DNA of 64,000 nt from an uncultured Pelagibacteraceae bacterium (GCA_902597335.1 CACJXK010000001.1:186001-250000), one strand, 5' to 3'. Positions 1-10,407 are shown, counted from the first letter of the stretch. The notes: generated from the sequence alone by a model not told the origin. Numbers and translations: made by a program.

Positions 1-416
1 GATGGCTCAGGCTTTCTATTATTTGGTGGTCTATAATTTACAACATTAGTTATATAAATATTGCTCCTTTTTATCTGAATTGCCTCTAGCATTTTATTTA
101 ATAATATTCCCGCATCTCCTACAAAGGGTTTTCCTTGTTCATCTTCTTTTTGTCCAGGCCCTTCGCCTATAATCATAATTTTACTTTGATTGTTGCCATC
201 AGCAAATACTAACTGCTTAGCATTTTTTTTCAGCTCACAATTATCTATGTTTTCAATTTCGCTTCTTAATTTTTCAAGAAGTTTAATTTTTTCTTCTATC
301 TGAGGTTTAGTTTTAAGTCTGTTTATTGGTTTATCACTAAATATATATTCAATATCGTTTGAGTTAAGCTTTTCAAGGTTTAATATGTCATTTTGATTTT
401 TGAAACTTAAAGTCAT
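1..416 (-). CDS. Uracil-DNA glycosylase, family 4 (partial, C-terminus outside window)
   Basis: Not in the ORF track because it runs off the left edge. Reading the minus strand from the ATG at 416 gives an open frame to base 1 (about 138 residues). It contains the active-site motif GEGPGQKEDEQGKPFVG, followed by GDAGILLNKML and the conserved TNVVNYRPP stretch. This is the core of family 4 uracil-DNA glycosylases, which usually carry a 4Fe-4S cluster and remove uracil from DNA in base excision repair. The N-terminal ~70 residues are a poorly conserved leader. The gene is divergent from the TPR protein with only 10 bp between the ATG codons, which argues for the ATG rather than the TTG start of that neighbour. 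The second catalytic motif lies beyond the window. Confidence 0.85.
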   Translation of the reverse strand, partial: MTLSFKNQNDILNLEKLNSNDIEYIFSDKPINRLKTKPQIEEKIKLLEKLRSEIENIDNCELKKNAKQLVFADGNNQSKIMIIGEGPGQKEDEQGKPFVGDAGILLNKMLEAIQIKRSNIYITNVVNYRPPNNRKPEP

Positions 417-426
417 AAGTTTAGGT

Positions 427-2100
427 ATGAAAATATTATTAATAATTTTATCATTTTTAACACTCCAAACCAGCACATATTCAAGCACAACCGTGGATAA
501 AAAATTCAACCAGAAGTATTTATCTGATTATTTTTCTGCTTTGGTCTCATCAGGAAATCAAAAAAACGAAGAGGCGCTTAAATATTTCAATTCATCAAAA
601 TTTCTAATTCAAAAACATGATGATTTTTTAAAAAAATACGTATTTTCTCTAGTTTTGAATGGGCAAGTAAAAAAAGGGATAGATCAAATAAAGACTTCAA
701 AAAATGATATCAATTCAAATACTTTCGAACTTAACTTACTTTTGCTAATTGATAGTTTAAAGAAAAAAGATTTCAAGCAAGCTAATAAAAGATTTAAAGA
801 ATTTCAGTTTAATAAAGATGATGGAACTTATGAATATGTAATTTACAAAATTTTAAAAGACTTTAATTATCTATTTTTAAAAAAAGAGACTATCGAGGAT
901 AACAAGTATGGAACATTAAGTTTAATTTCTTCAGCTTTTCAAAATTGTTATTTAAATTCTCCAAATACCAGCTCATATTTTGAAAAATTACTAAATAGTT
1001 CTGATGGAGATTATTCTAGATACATGTTCTTTTATTTTGCAAATTTAATTGAAAATAATAATACTGAAAAAGTTATTCAAGTTTCAAAAACGATTGAGCC
1101 TATTGGTGACAGCATATTATTGCATCAAATCAAAGACTGGATTAATAATGATCAATACAAAAAATTTGAATCCCATTTCTCATGCTATAATGAAAATGAT
1201 ATTCTAGCTGAAATTTTTTATTTGATATCTAATTTATTTTCAACACAAAATATATATGATCAGTCAAATTTTTATTTAAGAATTTCTGAGTACTTAAATC
1301 CTAAGTTTTATTTTAACCAATCTCTTCTTGCTGAAAACTATTACTTAAATAAAAATAGTGAACAAGCTACCAAAATTTTAGAAAATTTTAAAAAAAAAGA
1401 TAAATTATATTTTTGGTATAAAACAAAAAAGATAGGAAGAATATTATCTGAAGATAATAGTGAGGAAGAGGCTATCAACTATATAAATAAGAATTTTAAT
1501 TCTATAAAAAAACCTACAGAAAAAATACTTTATGATTATGCAAATATAAATAAAGGTTTTGAAAAGTATGAAATTGCAATTGAATATTACACAGAGTTAC
1601 TCAAAAATGTTGATCATAGTTCATATGCAATCTCAAGAATTTTATATAGGAGGGGTAGCAGTTATGAACGAACAGGAAATTATGAGAAGGCTGACAGAGA
1701 TTTAATTACAAGTTTAAAAATGTATCCAAATGAACCATACACATTAAATTATCTAGCTTATAGCTGGTTAGAAAGAAATTATAAAATAGATCAAGCGATA
1801 GATATGATACAAAAAGCACATAAACAAAAAGAAAATGATCCGTATATCACCGACTCTGTTGGATGGGGATTTTATTTAATTGGTGATTATATCAATGCTG
1901 AAAAATATCTTAAAAAAGCATTGCAATTAATGCCAGATGATCCAATTGTTAATGATCATTATGGTGATGTCCTTTGGAAATTAGACAGAAAATTACAAGC
2001 AAAATATTATTGGCAAGCAGTTTTAGGACTTGAAGAGACAGAAGATGAAATGAAATCGAAAGTAAAATCGAAATTATTAGAAGGTTTAGAAAAATCATAA
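427..2100 (+). CDS. TPR-repeat protein with signal peptide
   Basis: The ORF track begins at a TTG (400), but that would overlap the divergent glycosylase. The ATG at 427 gives MKILLIILSFLTLQTSTYSS, a plausible signal peptide, so I chose it (557 aa). The mature protein is mostly helical. Recognisable tetratricopeptide repeats lie in the C-terminal third (for example GFEKYEIAIEYYTELL, GNYEKADRDLITSLKMYP and GDYINAEKYLKKALQLMPDD). The family is a periplasmic or outer-membrane-associated TPR scaffold common in alphaproteobacteria immediately upstream of ispE. No enzymatic motif is visible. Its precise role is unknown; protein-protein interaction in the envelope is inferred from the repeats and the signal peptide. 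It is probably co-transcribed with ispE (3 bp gap). Confidence 0.75.
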   Translation: MKILLIILSFLTLQTSTYSSTTVDKKFNQKYLSDYFSALVSSGNQKNEEALKYFNSSKFLIQKHDDFLKKYVFSLVLNGQVKKGIDQIKTSKNDINSNTFELNLLLLIDSLKKKDFKQANKRFKEFQFNKDDGTYEYVIYKILKDFNYLFLKKETIEDNKYGTLSLISSAFQNCYLNSPNTSSYFEKLLNSSDGDYSRYMFFYFANLIENNNTEKVIQVSKTIEPIGDSILLHQIKDWINNDQYKKFESHFSCYNENDILAEIFYLISNLFSTQNIYDQSNFYLRISEYLNPKFYFNQSLLAENYYLNKNSEQATKILENFKKKDKLYFWYKTKKIGRILSEDNSEEEAINYINKNFNSIKKPTEKILYDYANINKGFEKYEIAIEYYTELLKNVDHSSYAISRILYRRGSSYERTGNYEKADRDLITSLKMYPNEPYTLNYLAYSWLERNYKIDQAIDMIQKAHKQKENDPYITDSVGWGFYLIGDYINAEKYLKKALQLMPDDPIVNDHYGDVLWKLDRKLQAKYYWQAVLGLEETEDEMKSKVKSKLLEGLEKS

Positions 2101-2103
2101 TTA

Positions 2104-2952
2104 ATGAAATTTGAAAAGATTAAATCACATGCAAAAATTAATTTATCTCTAAATGTTCTAGGAAAAAAAAAATCTAAACTTCATAACTTAGAAACTCTAG
2201 TTGGTTTTTTAGACTTACATGATGATATTTATATTAAGAAAACAAATAAAAAAAACCATATAATAAAATTTACTGGAAATTTTTCTAATAAAATTCCAAA
2301 AAAAAATACTATCAGTAATTTATTAAAAATTTTAGATGAAGCGAAAAAACTAAAAAATCAAAAATATCTTATTTCAATTAAAAAAAATATACCTCAAGAA
2401 GCAGGGTTAGGAGGCGGGTCAATGAATGCGGCTTCTTTAATAAATTATTTGATTAAAAAAAATATAATTTTATTGACAATGAAGGAGAAACAAAATTTAT
2501 GTTCAAAAATTGGTTCAGATGTTATTTTAGGCATAGATCAAAAAAATCTTGTATTAGCTTATAAAAATAAAATAAAAAAAATCAAAAAAAACCTTAAAAT
2601 TTTTACTTTGTTGATTAAACCCAATTTTGGTTGTTCTACAAAAAATATATATGCTCAAGTTAGGAACTTTTCGAAACCACAATTTTTTAAAATTAAATCA
2701 AAAAATATTAATTTCAATACACTTTCAAAGATGAAAAATGATTTAGAGGTCATATCTTTCAAATTGTATCCAAGACTAAGGAAACTTAGACAATTTTTTT
2801 TGAACATAGATAAGAATTCTTATGTCAGAATGACAGGATCAGGCTCAACAATTGTGGGATACTTTATGTCCAAAAAAGCCGCACTAAATGCAAAGAAATT
2901 ATTGAAAAAAAAATATAAAAACTATTGGTGTAATTTATCTAAAACTATATAA
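2104..2952 (+). CDS. ispE: 4-diphosphocytidyl-2-C-methyl-D-erythritol kinase
   Basis: A GHMP kinase of 282 aa, the normal family length. It phosphorylates CDP-methylerythritol at the 2-hydroxyl in the non-mevalonate (MEP) isoprenoid pathway. The N-terminus has SHAKINLSLNVLGK, typical of IspE (substrate-binding Lys/Asn). The ATP-binding loop PQEAGLGGGSMNAA is at about residues 98-111; it reads MNAA where the family usually has SDAA, so the catalytic Asp position looks like Asn. The C-terminal GHMP motif MTGSGSTIVGYF is present. The rest is very Lys-rich, in keeping with the genome. The gene follows the TPR gene by 3 bp and ends just before tRNA-Gln. Confidence 0.93.
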   Translation: MKFEKIKSHAKINLSLNVLGKKKSKLHNLETLVGFLDLHDDIYIKKTNKKNHIIKFTGNFSNKIPKKNTISNLLKILDEAKKLKNQKYLISIKKNIPQEAGLGGGSMNAASLINYLIKKNIILLTMKEKQNLCSKIGSDVILGIDQKNLVLAYKNKIKKIKKNLKIFTLLIKPNFGCSTKNIYAQVRNFSKPQFFKIKSKNINFNTLSKMKNDLEVISFKLYPRLRKLRQFFLNIDKNSYVRMTGSGSTIVGYFMSKKAALNAKKLLKKKYKNYWCNLSKTI

Positions 2953-2984
2953 AGCTTTTTTTTTGTGATATATGAAATTAATTT

Positions 2985-3059
2985 TGGGGTGTAGCCAAGT
3001 GGTAAGGCAGCGGTTTTTGGTACCGCCATTCCTAGGTTCGAATCCTAGCACCCCAGCCA
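2985..3059 (+). tRNA. tRNA-Gln (TTG), CCA encoded
   Basis: The sequence folds into a standard cloverleaf. The acceptor is TGGGGTG/CACCCCA with discriminator G and encoded CCA. The D-loop has GG, the anticodon arm is GCGGT-TTTTGGT-ACCGC giving anticodon TTG, and the T-loop is TTCGAAT. A U1-A72 pair and G73 are typical of bacterial glutamine tRNAs. It lies 32 bp after ispE and 3 bp before the CCA-adding enzyme gene. Confidence 0.96.
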
Positions 3060-3062
3060 AAT

Positions 3063-4337
3063 ATGTATAATTTTTTAAAAAAAATTTTTAAAAGCAACAA
3101 AAAACCTGCTCAAAGAGAAAGATCTTTTTTAAACGTTTATAGTAATACAGAAGTTTCTAAAATTTTTGACTCTGTATCAAATTTTAACGAAAAAAGTGAG
3201 ATAAGATATGTAGGTGGATGCGTTAGAAAAATATTAAATCAAGAAGAAGTAGATGATATAGATTTAGCAGTAAATTTAAATCCAAATGAAGTTAAAGAAT
3301 GTTTGCAATCAAATAATATTAAATTCTTTGAAACTGGTATAGATCACGGAACTATTACTGCTAATTTAGGTAAGAAAAATTTTGAGATTACATCTTTGAG
3401 AGAGGATGTAGATACTGATGGAAGACATGCAAAAGTTAAATATACTAAGGATTGGCTAAAAGACTCATCAAGAAGAGATTTTACATTTAATTCTATTTAT
3501 GCAGACAAAGAGGGTAATTTGTTTGATCCAAACGGTGGAGCTAAACATTTAGACGAGGGCAGGGTTATATTTATTGGAGACCCAAATAAAAGAATTCAAG
3601 AAGATTACTTAAGAATTTTAAGATATATCAGATTTTTTCTTAATTATAGCAAAGTATCTCATAATTTATCAGTACAAAAATCAATCAAGCAAAATATTGC
3701 TGGTATTGTCAATCTTTCAAAGGAAAGATTAATTAGTGAATTAAAAAAAATTATTTTATCAAAAAATATTCTAAAAATATCTGAGGATCCTTTTTCTTCG
3801 GAAATTTTAAAAACTATTTTTCCTCAACTCGTAAATTTAAATTGTTTAGGTAAATTAAATGATTATTCAAAAAGATTATTTAACAAAAAATCGTTTATTT
3901 TTTTGATTTCTTATTTAATAATTGATGATTCCGATAATGCAAATTATTTTTTATTTAAATATAATCTTTCTAACGAAAACAAAAAAAGAATAAAATTTTT
4001 AATTGATAACTATTACCTTTTCTCTGAAAAAGATTATTTTAGTAAGAAAAATCTTCAAAGAATTTATTATTTTAATGACAAATCTTATGTTATCGATTTA
4101 TTAGATTTAAAAATTTTCAATTCTAAATTGGTTTCAAAAAAACTCATTGACTTAAAAAAATATTTTGAAAAATTTGAAAAACCTATTTTTCCTTTAAAAT
4201 CAAGAGATTTACTTAACAAATATAAAGTTAAGGAGGGTAAAGATTTTGGACAAAAAATTAAGTTGCTTGAGAATATTTGGTTAAATAACAGCTTTAAATT
4301 GAGTAAAAAAGAAATCGATAATATTTTTGGTAATTAG
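3063..4337 (+). CDS. cca: CCA tRNA nucleotidyltransferase / poly(A) polymerase family
   Basis: A class II nucleotidyltransferase of 424 aa. The head-domain signature [10 protein letters not shown] followed by [10 protein letters not shown] (the DxD metal-binding pair) is at about residues 49-75. The [10 protein letters not shown] motif and the RRxxR-like [13 protein letters not shown] motif follow. These define the family that adds or repairs the 3'-CCA of tRNAs, with poly(A) polymerases as close relatives. In alphaproteobacteria the single copy is normally the CCA-adding enzyme. The start ATG lies 3 bp after the encoded CCA of tRNA-Gln, so the two are likely on one transcript. Its stop overlaps that of the convergent greA by 4 bp (TTAG). 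Confidence 0.92.
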   Translation: MYNFLKKIFKSNKKPAQRERSFLNVYSNTEVSKIFDSVSNFNEKSEIRYVGGCVRKILNQEEVDDIDLAVNLNPNEVKECLQSNNIKFFETGIDHGTITANLGKKNFEITSLREDVDTDGRHAKVKYTKDWLKDSSRRDFTFNSIYADKEGNLFDPNGGAKHLDEGRVIFIGDPNKRIQEDYLRILRYIRFFLNYSKVSHNLSVQKSIKQNIAGIVNLSKERLISELKKIILSKNILKISEDPFSSEILKTIFPQLVNLNCLGKLNDYSKRLFNKKSFIFLISYLIIDDSDNANYFLFKYNLSNENKKRIKFLIDNYYLFSEKDYFSKKNLQRIYYFNDKSYVIDLLDLKIFNSKLVSKKLIDLKKYFEKFEKPIFPLKSRDLLNKYKVKEGKDFGQKIKLLENIWLNNSFKLSKKEIDNIFGN

Positions 4338-4810
4338 ATATACTTTACGTCTTTTATTTCAAAATTTTTAACACCAGCAGGAGTTTTAATTTCAACTAAA
4401 TCCCCTTTATTTTTTCCTATAAGGCCCATACCAATTGGTGACTTAAAATATATTAGTTTTTCTTTGAGGTCAGCCTCATCTTTCCCAACAATTTTGTATT
4501 TAACATTTTCGTCTGTATCCAAGTTTTGAAGTAGTATTGTTGAACCAAATATTACCTTTCCATCATTATCTAATTTAGAAACATCAATCACATTTGCTCT
4601 AGCTATAATATCTTCAACTTCTTGAATTCTGCCTTCATTATGTGATTGTTGTTCTTTCGCTGCGTGATACTCAGCATTTTCTTTTAGATCTCCGTGGGAT
4701 CTGGCTTCAGCTATGGCAGCTACTATCTCAGGTCTTTTTTTTTCTTTTAAAAAAATTAATTCACCTTTTAATTTTTCTAATCCTCTAACTGTAATTGGTT
4801 CTTTTTCCAT
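4334..4810 (-). CDS. greA: Transcription elongation factor GreA
   Basis: 158 aa, exactly the usual GreA size. The N-terminal coiled coil carries the tip acidic residues in [14 protein letters not shown], followed by the FKBP-like C-terminal domain with [17 protein letters not shown]. GreA enters the RNA polymerase secondary channel and stimulates cleavage of backtracked transcripts. Downstream of hemF on the same strand with a 3 bp gap. It ends convergently with cca, sharing four bases. Confidence 0.97.
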   Translation of the reverse strand: MEKEPITVRGLEKLKGELIFLKEKKRPEIVAAIAEARSHGDLKENAEYHAAKEQQSHNEGRIQEVEDIIARANVIDVSKLDNDGKVIFGSTILLQNLDTDENVKYKIVGKDEADLKEKLIYFKSPIGMGLIGKNKGDLVEIKTPAGVKNFEIKDVKYI

Positions 4811-4813
4811 ATT

Positions 4814-5641
4814 TTATTTCCATTTAGCAATAGGTGGGAGTGACATTAAAATGGCCTCAACATTACCATTAGTTTGTAAACCAAATTTGGTACCTCTATC
4901 ATAAAGTAAGTTAAATTCAACGTATCGACCTCTTTTTTCCAATTGAATTTCTTTTTGTTTATTTGACCATTTTTTTTTATATTTTTTCAATGTTATCTCT
5001 CTAAATATATTTTTAAAGCTTATACCAACTTCTCTAACAAAACTAAAATCCTTTTCCCAATTGTCTTTTTTATAATCAAAAAAAATACCTCCTATTCCTC
5101 TTGGCTCTTTTCTATGAGGTAAGTAAAAATATTCATCACACCATTTTTTATATTTTTTGTAATAGTTTTTATTATATTTATCACATGAAACTTTTAACTC
5201 TTTATGAAACCATTTTTCTAAACTTTTATCTTTTAGACAAGGTGTAACATCCATTCCCCCGCCAAACCATCCATGTGAAGTGTAAATATATCTAGTGTTA
5301 AAATGCATTGCTGGTACATGAGGGTTTTGCATATGCATTACTATTGATATGCCCGATGCCCAAAACTTTGGACTCTTATCACCACCTGGCATCCTACTTC
5401 TAAATTTTTTTGAAAATTTTCCGTAAACCTCTGAAAAATTCACTCCAACTTTTTCAAAAATTTTTCCATTTTCTAATATTCTAAATTGACCTCCACCTTC
5501 ATTTGATTTTTTCCCTCTTTCCCAATTATTAATTTTAAAAATATTTTTTTTACCCTCTAATTCCTCTATTTCTTGGCAAATCACTTCTTGTAAAGTTTTA
5601 AACCAATTTCTAGCTAATTTTTTTTTTATTAATTCGTCCAT
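4814..5641 (-). CDS. hemF: Oxygen-dependent coproporphyrinogen III oxidase
   Basis: 275 aa, near the normal HemF length. Conserved stretches include GGGQFRILENG, FSEVYGKFS, SIVMHMQNPHVPAMHFNTRY, the GGGMDVTPC motif, HRKEPRGIGGIFFD, and FNLLYDRGTKFGLQTNGNVEAILMSLPP at the C-terminus. The enzyme uses O2 to decarboxylate two propionates of coproporphyrinogen III, giving protoporphyrinogen IX for haem. This fits an obligate aerobe with a bc1 complex encoded next door. The start ATG overlaps the end of trmL by 13 bp, suggesting a trmL-hemF-greA operon. Confidence 0.97.
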   Translation of the reverse strand: MDELIKKKLARNWFKTLQEVICQEIEELEGKKNIFKINNWERGKKSNEGGGQFRILENGKIFEKVGVNFSEVYGKFSKKFRSRMPGGDKSPKFWASGISIVMHMQNPHVPAMHFNTRYIYTSHGWFGGGMDVTPCLKDKSLEKWFHKELKVSCDKYNKNYYKKYKKWCDEYFYLPHRKEPRGIGGIFFDYKKDNWEKDFSFVREVGISFKNIFREITLKKYKKKWSNKQKEIQLEKRGRYVEFNLLYDRGTKFGLQTNGNVEAILMSLPPIAKWK

Positions 5642-6153
5642 AAATAATTAGTTTGTCTTATATTTTCAGAAAGAATAATTGCAACTGATGAAGCCAAATT
5701 TAGAGACCTTTTTTTCTCAATCATTGGTATTTTTATTCTATGTTTCACTATTTTATGAACCTTTTGAGGAACACCAGAGCTTTCTCTCCCAAATAAAAGT
5801 GTATCACCATTTTTAAACTTAAAGTCTATATATGACTTACTTGCTTTAGTGGTCATTAATATTACTCTATCTTTTTTCTTTGCGTTAAAAAATTCTTCTG
5901 AACTATTATAGGTTTTGATCATACTTTCATCTAAGTAATCCATCACTACTCTTTTGAAACGTTTATCGCTTAGTAAGAAGCCACAAGGTTCAATTATCTC
6001 CAGTAATGCGCCTAAGCAAGAGCAGGTCCTAGCTATTGCTGCTGTATTTTGAGGTATATCAGGCTCGTAAAGTGCTATTTTTGGCCTGAAATTATTTGTT
6101 TTGTGTGTCATTCTTGCTATGGAAAAAATATCTTTTTCTTCATATGAAATCAT
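5629..6153 (-). CDS. trmL: tRNA (cytidine/uridine-34-2'-O)-methyltransferase, SPOUT family
   Basis: 174 aa SpoU/TrmL-type SPOUT methyltransferase, which 2'-O-methylates the wobble base of certain leucine tRNAs. Visible motifs: IALYEPDIPQNTAAIARTC at the N-terminus, LLFGRESSGVPQKVH (motif 2 of the trefoil knot) and IPMIEKKRSLNLASSVAIILSE (motif 3). Family members usually begin almost directly at the first beta strand, so the ATG at 6111 (Met15, MTHKTNNFRPKIALYEP) may be the true start. The longer ATG at 6153 leaves only 26 bp to the divergent petA. Confidence 0.9.
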   Translation of the reverse strand: MISYEEKDIFSIARMTHKTNNFRPKIALYEPDIPQNTAAIARTCSCLGALLEIIEPCGFLLSDKRFKRVVMDYLDESMIKTYNSSEEFFNAKKKDRVILMTTKASKSYIDFKFKNGDTLLFGRESSGVPQKVHKIVKHRIKIPMIEKKRSLNLASSVAIILSENIRQTNYLWTN

Positions 6154-6179
6154 ATATTAAGAAAAAATTAAAATAATAA

Positions 6180-6698
6180 ATGTCAGAATCAAATAAAAAA
6201 AAACCAAATAGAAGAGATTTTATATTAACAGCAACAACAGCTGCAGGGGCTGTTGGAGTAGGCGCAGCTGTTTGGCCATTGGTTGATCAAATGAATCCAG
6301 ACGCATCAGTAAAAGCATTAGCAAGCACAGAAGTAGATATTAGTTCAGTTCAACCCGGACAATCAATAACTGTTATATGGAGAGGTAAACCTGTTTTCAT
6401 TAAACGAAGAACTCAAGATGAAATTGATAGTGCAAGGGCAGTAGACTTAAGTGAATTAAAACATCCAGAAAAAGATGAGGACAGAGCTGTTAATCCAGAA
6501 TGGCTTGTTATGCTAGGAGTATGTACTCACCTAGGATGTGTTCCTTTAACTGATAAAGGTGATTACAATGCATGGTTTTGTCCATGCCATGGCTCTCACT
6601 ATGATACATCAGGTAGAATCAGAAAAGGTCCAGCCCCTACAAATATGGAAGTACCGAAATATGAATTTGTAAACAGCAACACTATAAAAATAGGATAA
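6180..6698 (+). CDS. petA: Ubiquinol-cytochrome c reductase, Rieske iron-sulfur subunit
   Basis: 172 aa. The N-terminus has a twin-arginine-like motif [17 protein letters not shown] followed by the membrane anchor, as in alphaproteobacterial Rieske proteins that are Tat-exported but keep the anchor. The 2Fe-2S ligands are in CTHLGC (about residue 115) and CPCHGSHYD (about residue 134), with the GPAP loop following. The protein carries electrons from ubiquinol to cytochrome c1 at the Qo site. First gene of petABC; 8 bp to petB. A promoter should lie in the short gap to trmL, but I cannot point to one. Confidence 0.98.
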   Translation: MSESNKKKPNRRDFILTATTAAGAVGVGAAVWPLVDQMNPDASVKALASTEVDISSVQPGQSITVIWRGKPVFIKRRTQDEIDSARAVDLSELKHPEKDEDRAVNPEWLVMLGVCTHLGCVPLTDKGDYNAWFCPCHGSHYDTSGRIRKGPAPTNMEVPKYEFVNSNTIKIG

Positions 6699-6706
6699 AA
6701 AAATAA

Positions 6707-7975
6707 ATGAGCGATCACGAATACACACCTAAGTCAAAAGTTGGAAAATGGTTTAATGATAGACTTCCATTACTAACACTAGCAAACCATTTGACTGATT
6801 ACCCAACGCCAAAAAATTTAAATTACTGGTGGACTTTTGGAGGAATTTTAACTTTTTGTTTAATAACCCAAATTATTACAGGAATTATATTAGGAATGCA
6901 TTATGTGGCACATGCTGATTTAGCATTTCAAAGTGTTGAACATATAATGAGAGATGTAAATTATGGGTGGTTAATTAGATATGTTCATGCAAATGGTGCT
7001 TCAATGTTTTTTCTAGCTGTTTATATTCATATTTTTAGATCTTTGTATTATGGCTCATACAAATCACCAAGAGAAGTTATTTGGATTATTGGTATGTTGA
7101 TTTATTTTTTAATGATGGCCACTGCATTTATGGGATACGTTCTTCCATGGGGTCAAATGAGTTTTTGGGGTGCTACAGTAATCACAAATTTGTTTAGTGC
7201 CATTCCGTTGGTTGGAGATAGTATTACGACTTGGTTATGGGGAGGTTACTCAGTCGATAATCCAACATTGACAAGATTTTTTAGCTTACATTATCTTTTT
7301 CCATTTTTAATTTTGGGATTGGTTGTTCTACATATTTGGGCACTTCATGTACCCGGAAATAATAATCCTATTGGTATAGATATTAAAAAACCTTCAAAAG
7401 ATACTGTCCCATTCCATCCATACATTGTAATAAAAGATTTATTTGCACTTCTTATATTTTTAATAATTTTTGCTTTTTTTGTATTCTTTTCACCTAATAT
7501 ATTAGGACATGCGGACAATTATATTGAGGCAAATCCATTAGTTACACCAGCTCACATTGTGCCAGAGTGGTATCTATTACCTTTCTATGCAATACTTAGA
7601 TCAGTACCTGATAAGTTGCTTGGAGTAATAGCAATGTTTGCAGCAATATTTGTATTGGTTATTCTTCCATGGTTAGATACTTCTAAAGTTAGATCAACTG
7701 TGTTTAGACCAATATACAAACAGTTTTACTGGTTTTTAGTAGCCGATGTTTTGATACTTGGCTACGTTGGTGCGATGCCAGCAGAAGGACTATACTTATT
7801 GATCGCAAGAGTTGCTACCGCTTATTATTTTGCACATTTCCTAATAATACTTCCATTTTTAGGAATGAAGGAAAAAACAACACCGTTACCGCTTAGTATA
7901 ACAGAGCCTGTGCTAGGAGGGTCAGCTGATATGGCAATGGCCAGAAACAATACAGATTTTAAAGAGAAACTGTGA
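6707..7975 (+). CDS. petB: Ubiquinol-cytochrome c reductase, cytochrome b
   Basis: 422 aa polytopic membrane protein, the usual length for alphaproteobacterial cytochrome b. Conserved features: the first haem-ligand helix with [46 protein letters not shown], the second haem-ligand helix with [20 protein letters not shown], and the Qo-site PEWY motif ([16 protein letters not shown]). It binds haems bL and bH and forms both quinone sites of complex III. Its stop overlaps the GTG start of petC (GTGA), a classical translational coupling arrangement. Confidence 0.98.
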   Translation: MSDHEYTPKSKVGKWFNDRLPLLTLANHLTDYPTPKNLNYWWTFGGILTFCLITQIITGIILGMHYVAHADLAFQSVEHIMRDVNYGWLIRYVHANGASMFFLAVYIHIFRSLYYGSYKSPREVIWIIGMLIYFLMMATAFMGYVLPWGQMSFWGATVITNLFSAIPLVGDSITTWLWGGYSVDNPTLTRFFSLHYLFPFLILGLVVLHIWALHVPGNNNPIGIDIKKPSKDTVPFHPYIVIKDLFALLIFLIIFAFFVFFSPNILGHADNYIEANPLVTPAHIVPEWYLLPFYAILRSVPDKLLGVIAMFAAIFVLVILPWLDTSKVRSTVFRPIYKQFYWFLVADVLILGYVGAMPAEGLYLLIARVATAYYFAHFLIILPFLGMKEKTTPLPLSITEPVLGGSADMAMARNNTDFKEKL

Positions 7976-8757
7976 AAAACTTTTTAAAACTGTTAGTCTT
8001 TTTTACTATTATTTTATCTTTAACATTTTCTAAGGCAAGTGCCGCTGGTGAACAACAAGAATTATTAAAAGTTGATTGGAGTTTCAAAAGCTTTTTTGGA
8101 AAATTTGATAGAGCTTCTTTACAAAGAGGATATCAGGTTTATTCAGAAGTTTGTGCATCATGCCATTCATTAAAGCATTTAAGCTACAGAAATTTAGCAG
8201 AAAAGGGTGGACCAGAATTTACTGAGCTAGAAGCTAAGGCAATTGCCTCAAATTTTGAAGTTACAGATGGACCAAATAGTGATGGAGAAATGTTTGAAAG
8301 ACCCGCAAAATTATCTGATAAATTTGTAATGCCTTATGCAAATGTTCAAGAGGCAATAGCAGCTAACGGTGGCGCATATCCTCCAGATATGTCAGTCTTA
8401 GTAAAAGCTAGAGGTGGTGGAGCAAATTATATTTATTCTGTCCTGATGGGATATGAAGACCCTCCAGCAGGTATGGAACTTGATGATGGTGTATATTACA
8501 ACAAATATATGTATGGTAATAAAATTAAGATGGCGTCACCTTTAGATGATGACATTGTAGAATATTCAGATGGTACTAAAGCAACAGTCGATCAAATGGC
8601 AAAAGACGTAACAACATTTTTACAATGGACGGCCGAACCACATTTAGAAACACGACACAAGATGGGCTTTAGAGTAATTATTTATTTAGTTGTTTTAACA
8701 ATATTAGTTTACTTCAGTATGAAAAAAATCTGGTCACGTATTGAATCGAAAGTTTAA
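7972..8757 (+). CDS. petC: Cytochrome c1 of the bc1 complex
   Basis: 261 aa with a GTG start that overlaps the petB stop by 4 bp. An N-terminal Sec signal peptide ([24 protein letters not shown]) is followed by the haem c attachment site CASCH at about residues 61-65. Further features are the [12 protein letters not shown] motif and a C-terminal membrane anchor ([16 protein letters not shown]). The axial Met ligand is probably in the [13 protein letters not shown] region. It passes electrons from Rieske to soluble cytochrome c. Its last 24 bp overlap the 3' end of the convergent ychF. Confidence 0.97.
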   Translation: MKNFLKLLVFFTIILSLTFSKASAAGEQQELLKVDWSFKSFFGKFDRASLQRGYQVYSEVCASCHSLKHLSYRNLAEKGGPEFTELEAKAIASNFEVTDGPNSDGEMFERPAKLSDKFVMPYANVQEAIAANGGAYPPDMSVLVKARGGGANYIYSVLMGYEDPPAGMELDDGVYYNKYMYGNKIKMASPLDDDIVEYSDGTKATVDQMAKDVTTFLQWTAEPHLETRHKMGFRVIIYLVVLTILVYFSMKKIWSRIESKV

Positions 8758-9810
8758 TATATCTCCATCTTCAACAATATAATCTTTACCTTCCAACCTC
8801 ATTTTTCCAGCTTCTTTTGATTTTAACCACCCTTGATTTTTTATAAAATCATCAAAGGAAATTGTCTCAGCTCTTATAAATCCCTTCTCAAAATCTGAAT
8901 GGATTTCTCCAGCAGCTTTTGGTGCTGTAGTCTCTTTTGTAATTGTCCAAGCTCTAGTTTCTTCTGGTCCTGATGTGAAAAAGGTTTGAAGAGACAGAAG
9001 ATTGTATCCTTTTCTAATTAATGAATTAAGTCCGGTATCTGACATGTTAATCATTTTCATATAATTTTTCTTTTCAATTTCATTTTCTAATTGATTTATT
9101 TGGTTCTCTATATCTGCCGAAACTATTAAGGTATCTTTTTCAGTATATTTGTTGATAAAATTCTTTGTATAATTATTTCCTTTTTGGAGGCTCTCTTCAT
9201 CTACATTGCATACATATAGCTTCGGCTTTGTAATCAGAAGTCCGCTGTTTTTTAAAGTTTTTTTATCAAACTCATCTGTTATTAATTTTAAATCACCATC
9301 TTCATCAATTATTTTTTGCGCTCTTTCTAGTATTTTTAATTCTTCATTATCAACATTTTTTTTATTTTTCTTATCAAGTCTTTTTTGGATAGATTCTAAA
9401 TCAGCTAATTTCATTTCGGTTTCAATAATCTCTAAATCTCTAACAGGATCGACGGTGGGATTTACATTTTGAATATCATCAGAGTCAAAACACCTAATCA
9501 TATGAATAATTGCGTCTACTTCTCTTATGTGGGATAAAAATTTATTTCCTAACCCTTCACCTTTAGAAGCTCCTTTAACCAGACCTGCAATATCAACAAA
9601 AGATATTGTGGTATTAATTTTTTTTTTGGACTCCGAGATAATAGCTAATTGATCAAGTCTGTTATCTGGAACAGCCACAATGCCAATATTTGGATCTATT
9701 GTGCAAAAGGGAAAATTTTCTGCTTGTGCTTTATTAGAATTTGTTAGGGCATTAAATAAAGTTGATTTACCAACGTTAGGTAATCCAACGATTCCACATT
9801 TAAAACCCAT
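8734..9810 (-). CDS. ychF: Redox-regulated ATPase/GTPase YchF (Obg-like)
   Basis: 358 aa. The P-loop [15 protein letters not shown] starts at about residue 9. [14 protein letters not shown] (switch region), [22 protein letters not shown] and the C-terminal TGS domain ([28 protein letters not shown]) follow. The family binds ATP in preference to GTP and associates with ribosomes and the oxidative stress response. It lies immediately downstream of pth with no gap, a very common bacterial pairing (pth-ychF), itself after rplY. Confidence 0.97.
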   Translation of the reverse strand: MGFKCGIVGLPNVGKSTLFNALTNSNKAQAENFPFCTIDPNIGIVAVPDNRLDQLAIISESKKKINTTISFVDIAGLVKGASKGEGLGNKFLSHIREVDAIIHMIRCFDSDDIQNVNPTVDPVRDLEIIETEMKLADLESIQKRLDKKNKKNVDNEELKILERAQKIIDEDGDLKLITDEFDKKTLKNSGLLITKPKLYVCNVDEESLQKGNNYTKNFINKYTEKDTLIVSADIENQINQLENEIEKKNYMKMINMSDTGLNSLIRKGYNLLSLQTFFTSGPEETRAWTITKETTAPKAAGEIHSDFEKGFIRAETISFDDFIKNQGWLKSKEAGKMRLEGKDYIVEDGDILNFRFNT

Positions 9811-10371
9811 TTAATTGTTATTTACAGTACTTGAAAATAAATCTAATTTTTTGTCAATCAAGATACTTAAAGACTCTATAATATTGTTTGTTATAGAGTC
9901 CAAATGAACTTGTTCATCTTCGTTGAAATCATTTAAAACATAATCAGAAACAGAAATTTTATTTTCTGGTTTACCTATACCAATACGAACTCTTGAATAT
10001 TCTTTTCCAATAAATTTATCAATTGATGCAATACCGTTATGACCTGCACTTGATCCACCAAATTTAGCTTTTATTTTTCCAAATTCGATATCTAAGTCAT
10101 CATGAAACACAATTACATCTTCAGCATCTATCTTGAAGTACTCCAGCAATTCTCTTATACATATGCCTGAATTATTCATAAAAGTTAAAGGTTTAATCGC
10201 ATAAACTTTCTTATCATCAATTTTTCCTGTAGTTAACAGTCCTTTAAATTTTGGTTTTTGTTTTGATAATCCAAAATTTTGATTTATTGCATCCACAATC
10301 TTAAAACCAATGTTATGTCTATTATTTTGACTATTTGGAGTCGGATTTCCTAAACCAACAAGTAACAACAT
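9811..10371 (-). CDS. pth: Peptidyl-tRNA hydrolase
   Basis: 186 aa. Catalytic residues sit in the family motifs GLGNPTPNSQNNRHNIGF (His20-type), KPLTFMNNSG, FHDDLDIEFGKIKAKFGGSSAGHNGI and YSRVRIGIGKP. The enzyme cleaves peptides off prematurely released peptidyl-tRNA. Middle gene of the minus-strand rplY-pth-ychF unit; the ychF ATG starts one base after the pth stop. Confidence 0.97.
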   Translation of the reverse strand: MLLLVGLGNPTPNSQNNRHNIGFKIVDAINQNFGLSKQKPKFKGLLTTGKIDDKKVYAIKPLTFMNNSGICIRELLEYFKIDAEDVIVFHDDLDIEFGKIKAKFGGSSAGHNGIASIDKFIGKEYSRVRIGIGKPENKISVSDYVLNDFNEDEQVHLDSITNNIIESLSILIDKKLDLFSSTVNNN

Positions 10372-10407
10372 ATCAACTTAAATTTTGAAAAGAATTTTCA
10401 CTATTTG

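Noticed and set aside
400-426. N-terminal extension of the TPR protein from TTG at 400
   Set aside because: It would overlap the divergent glycosylase start and bury the signal peptide; the ATG at 427 explains the sequence better.
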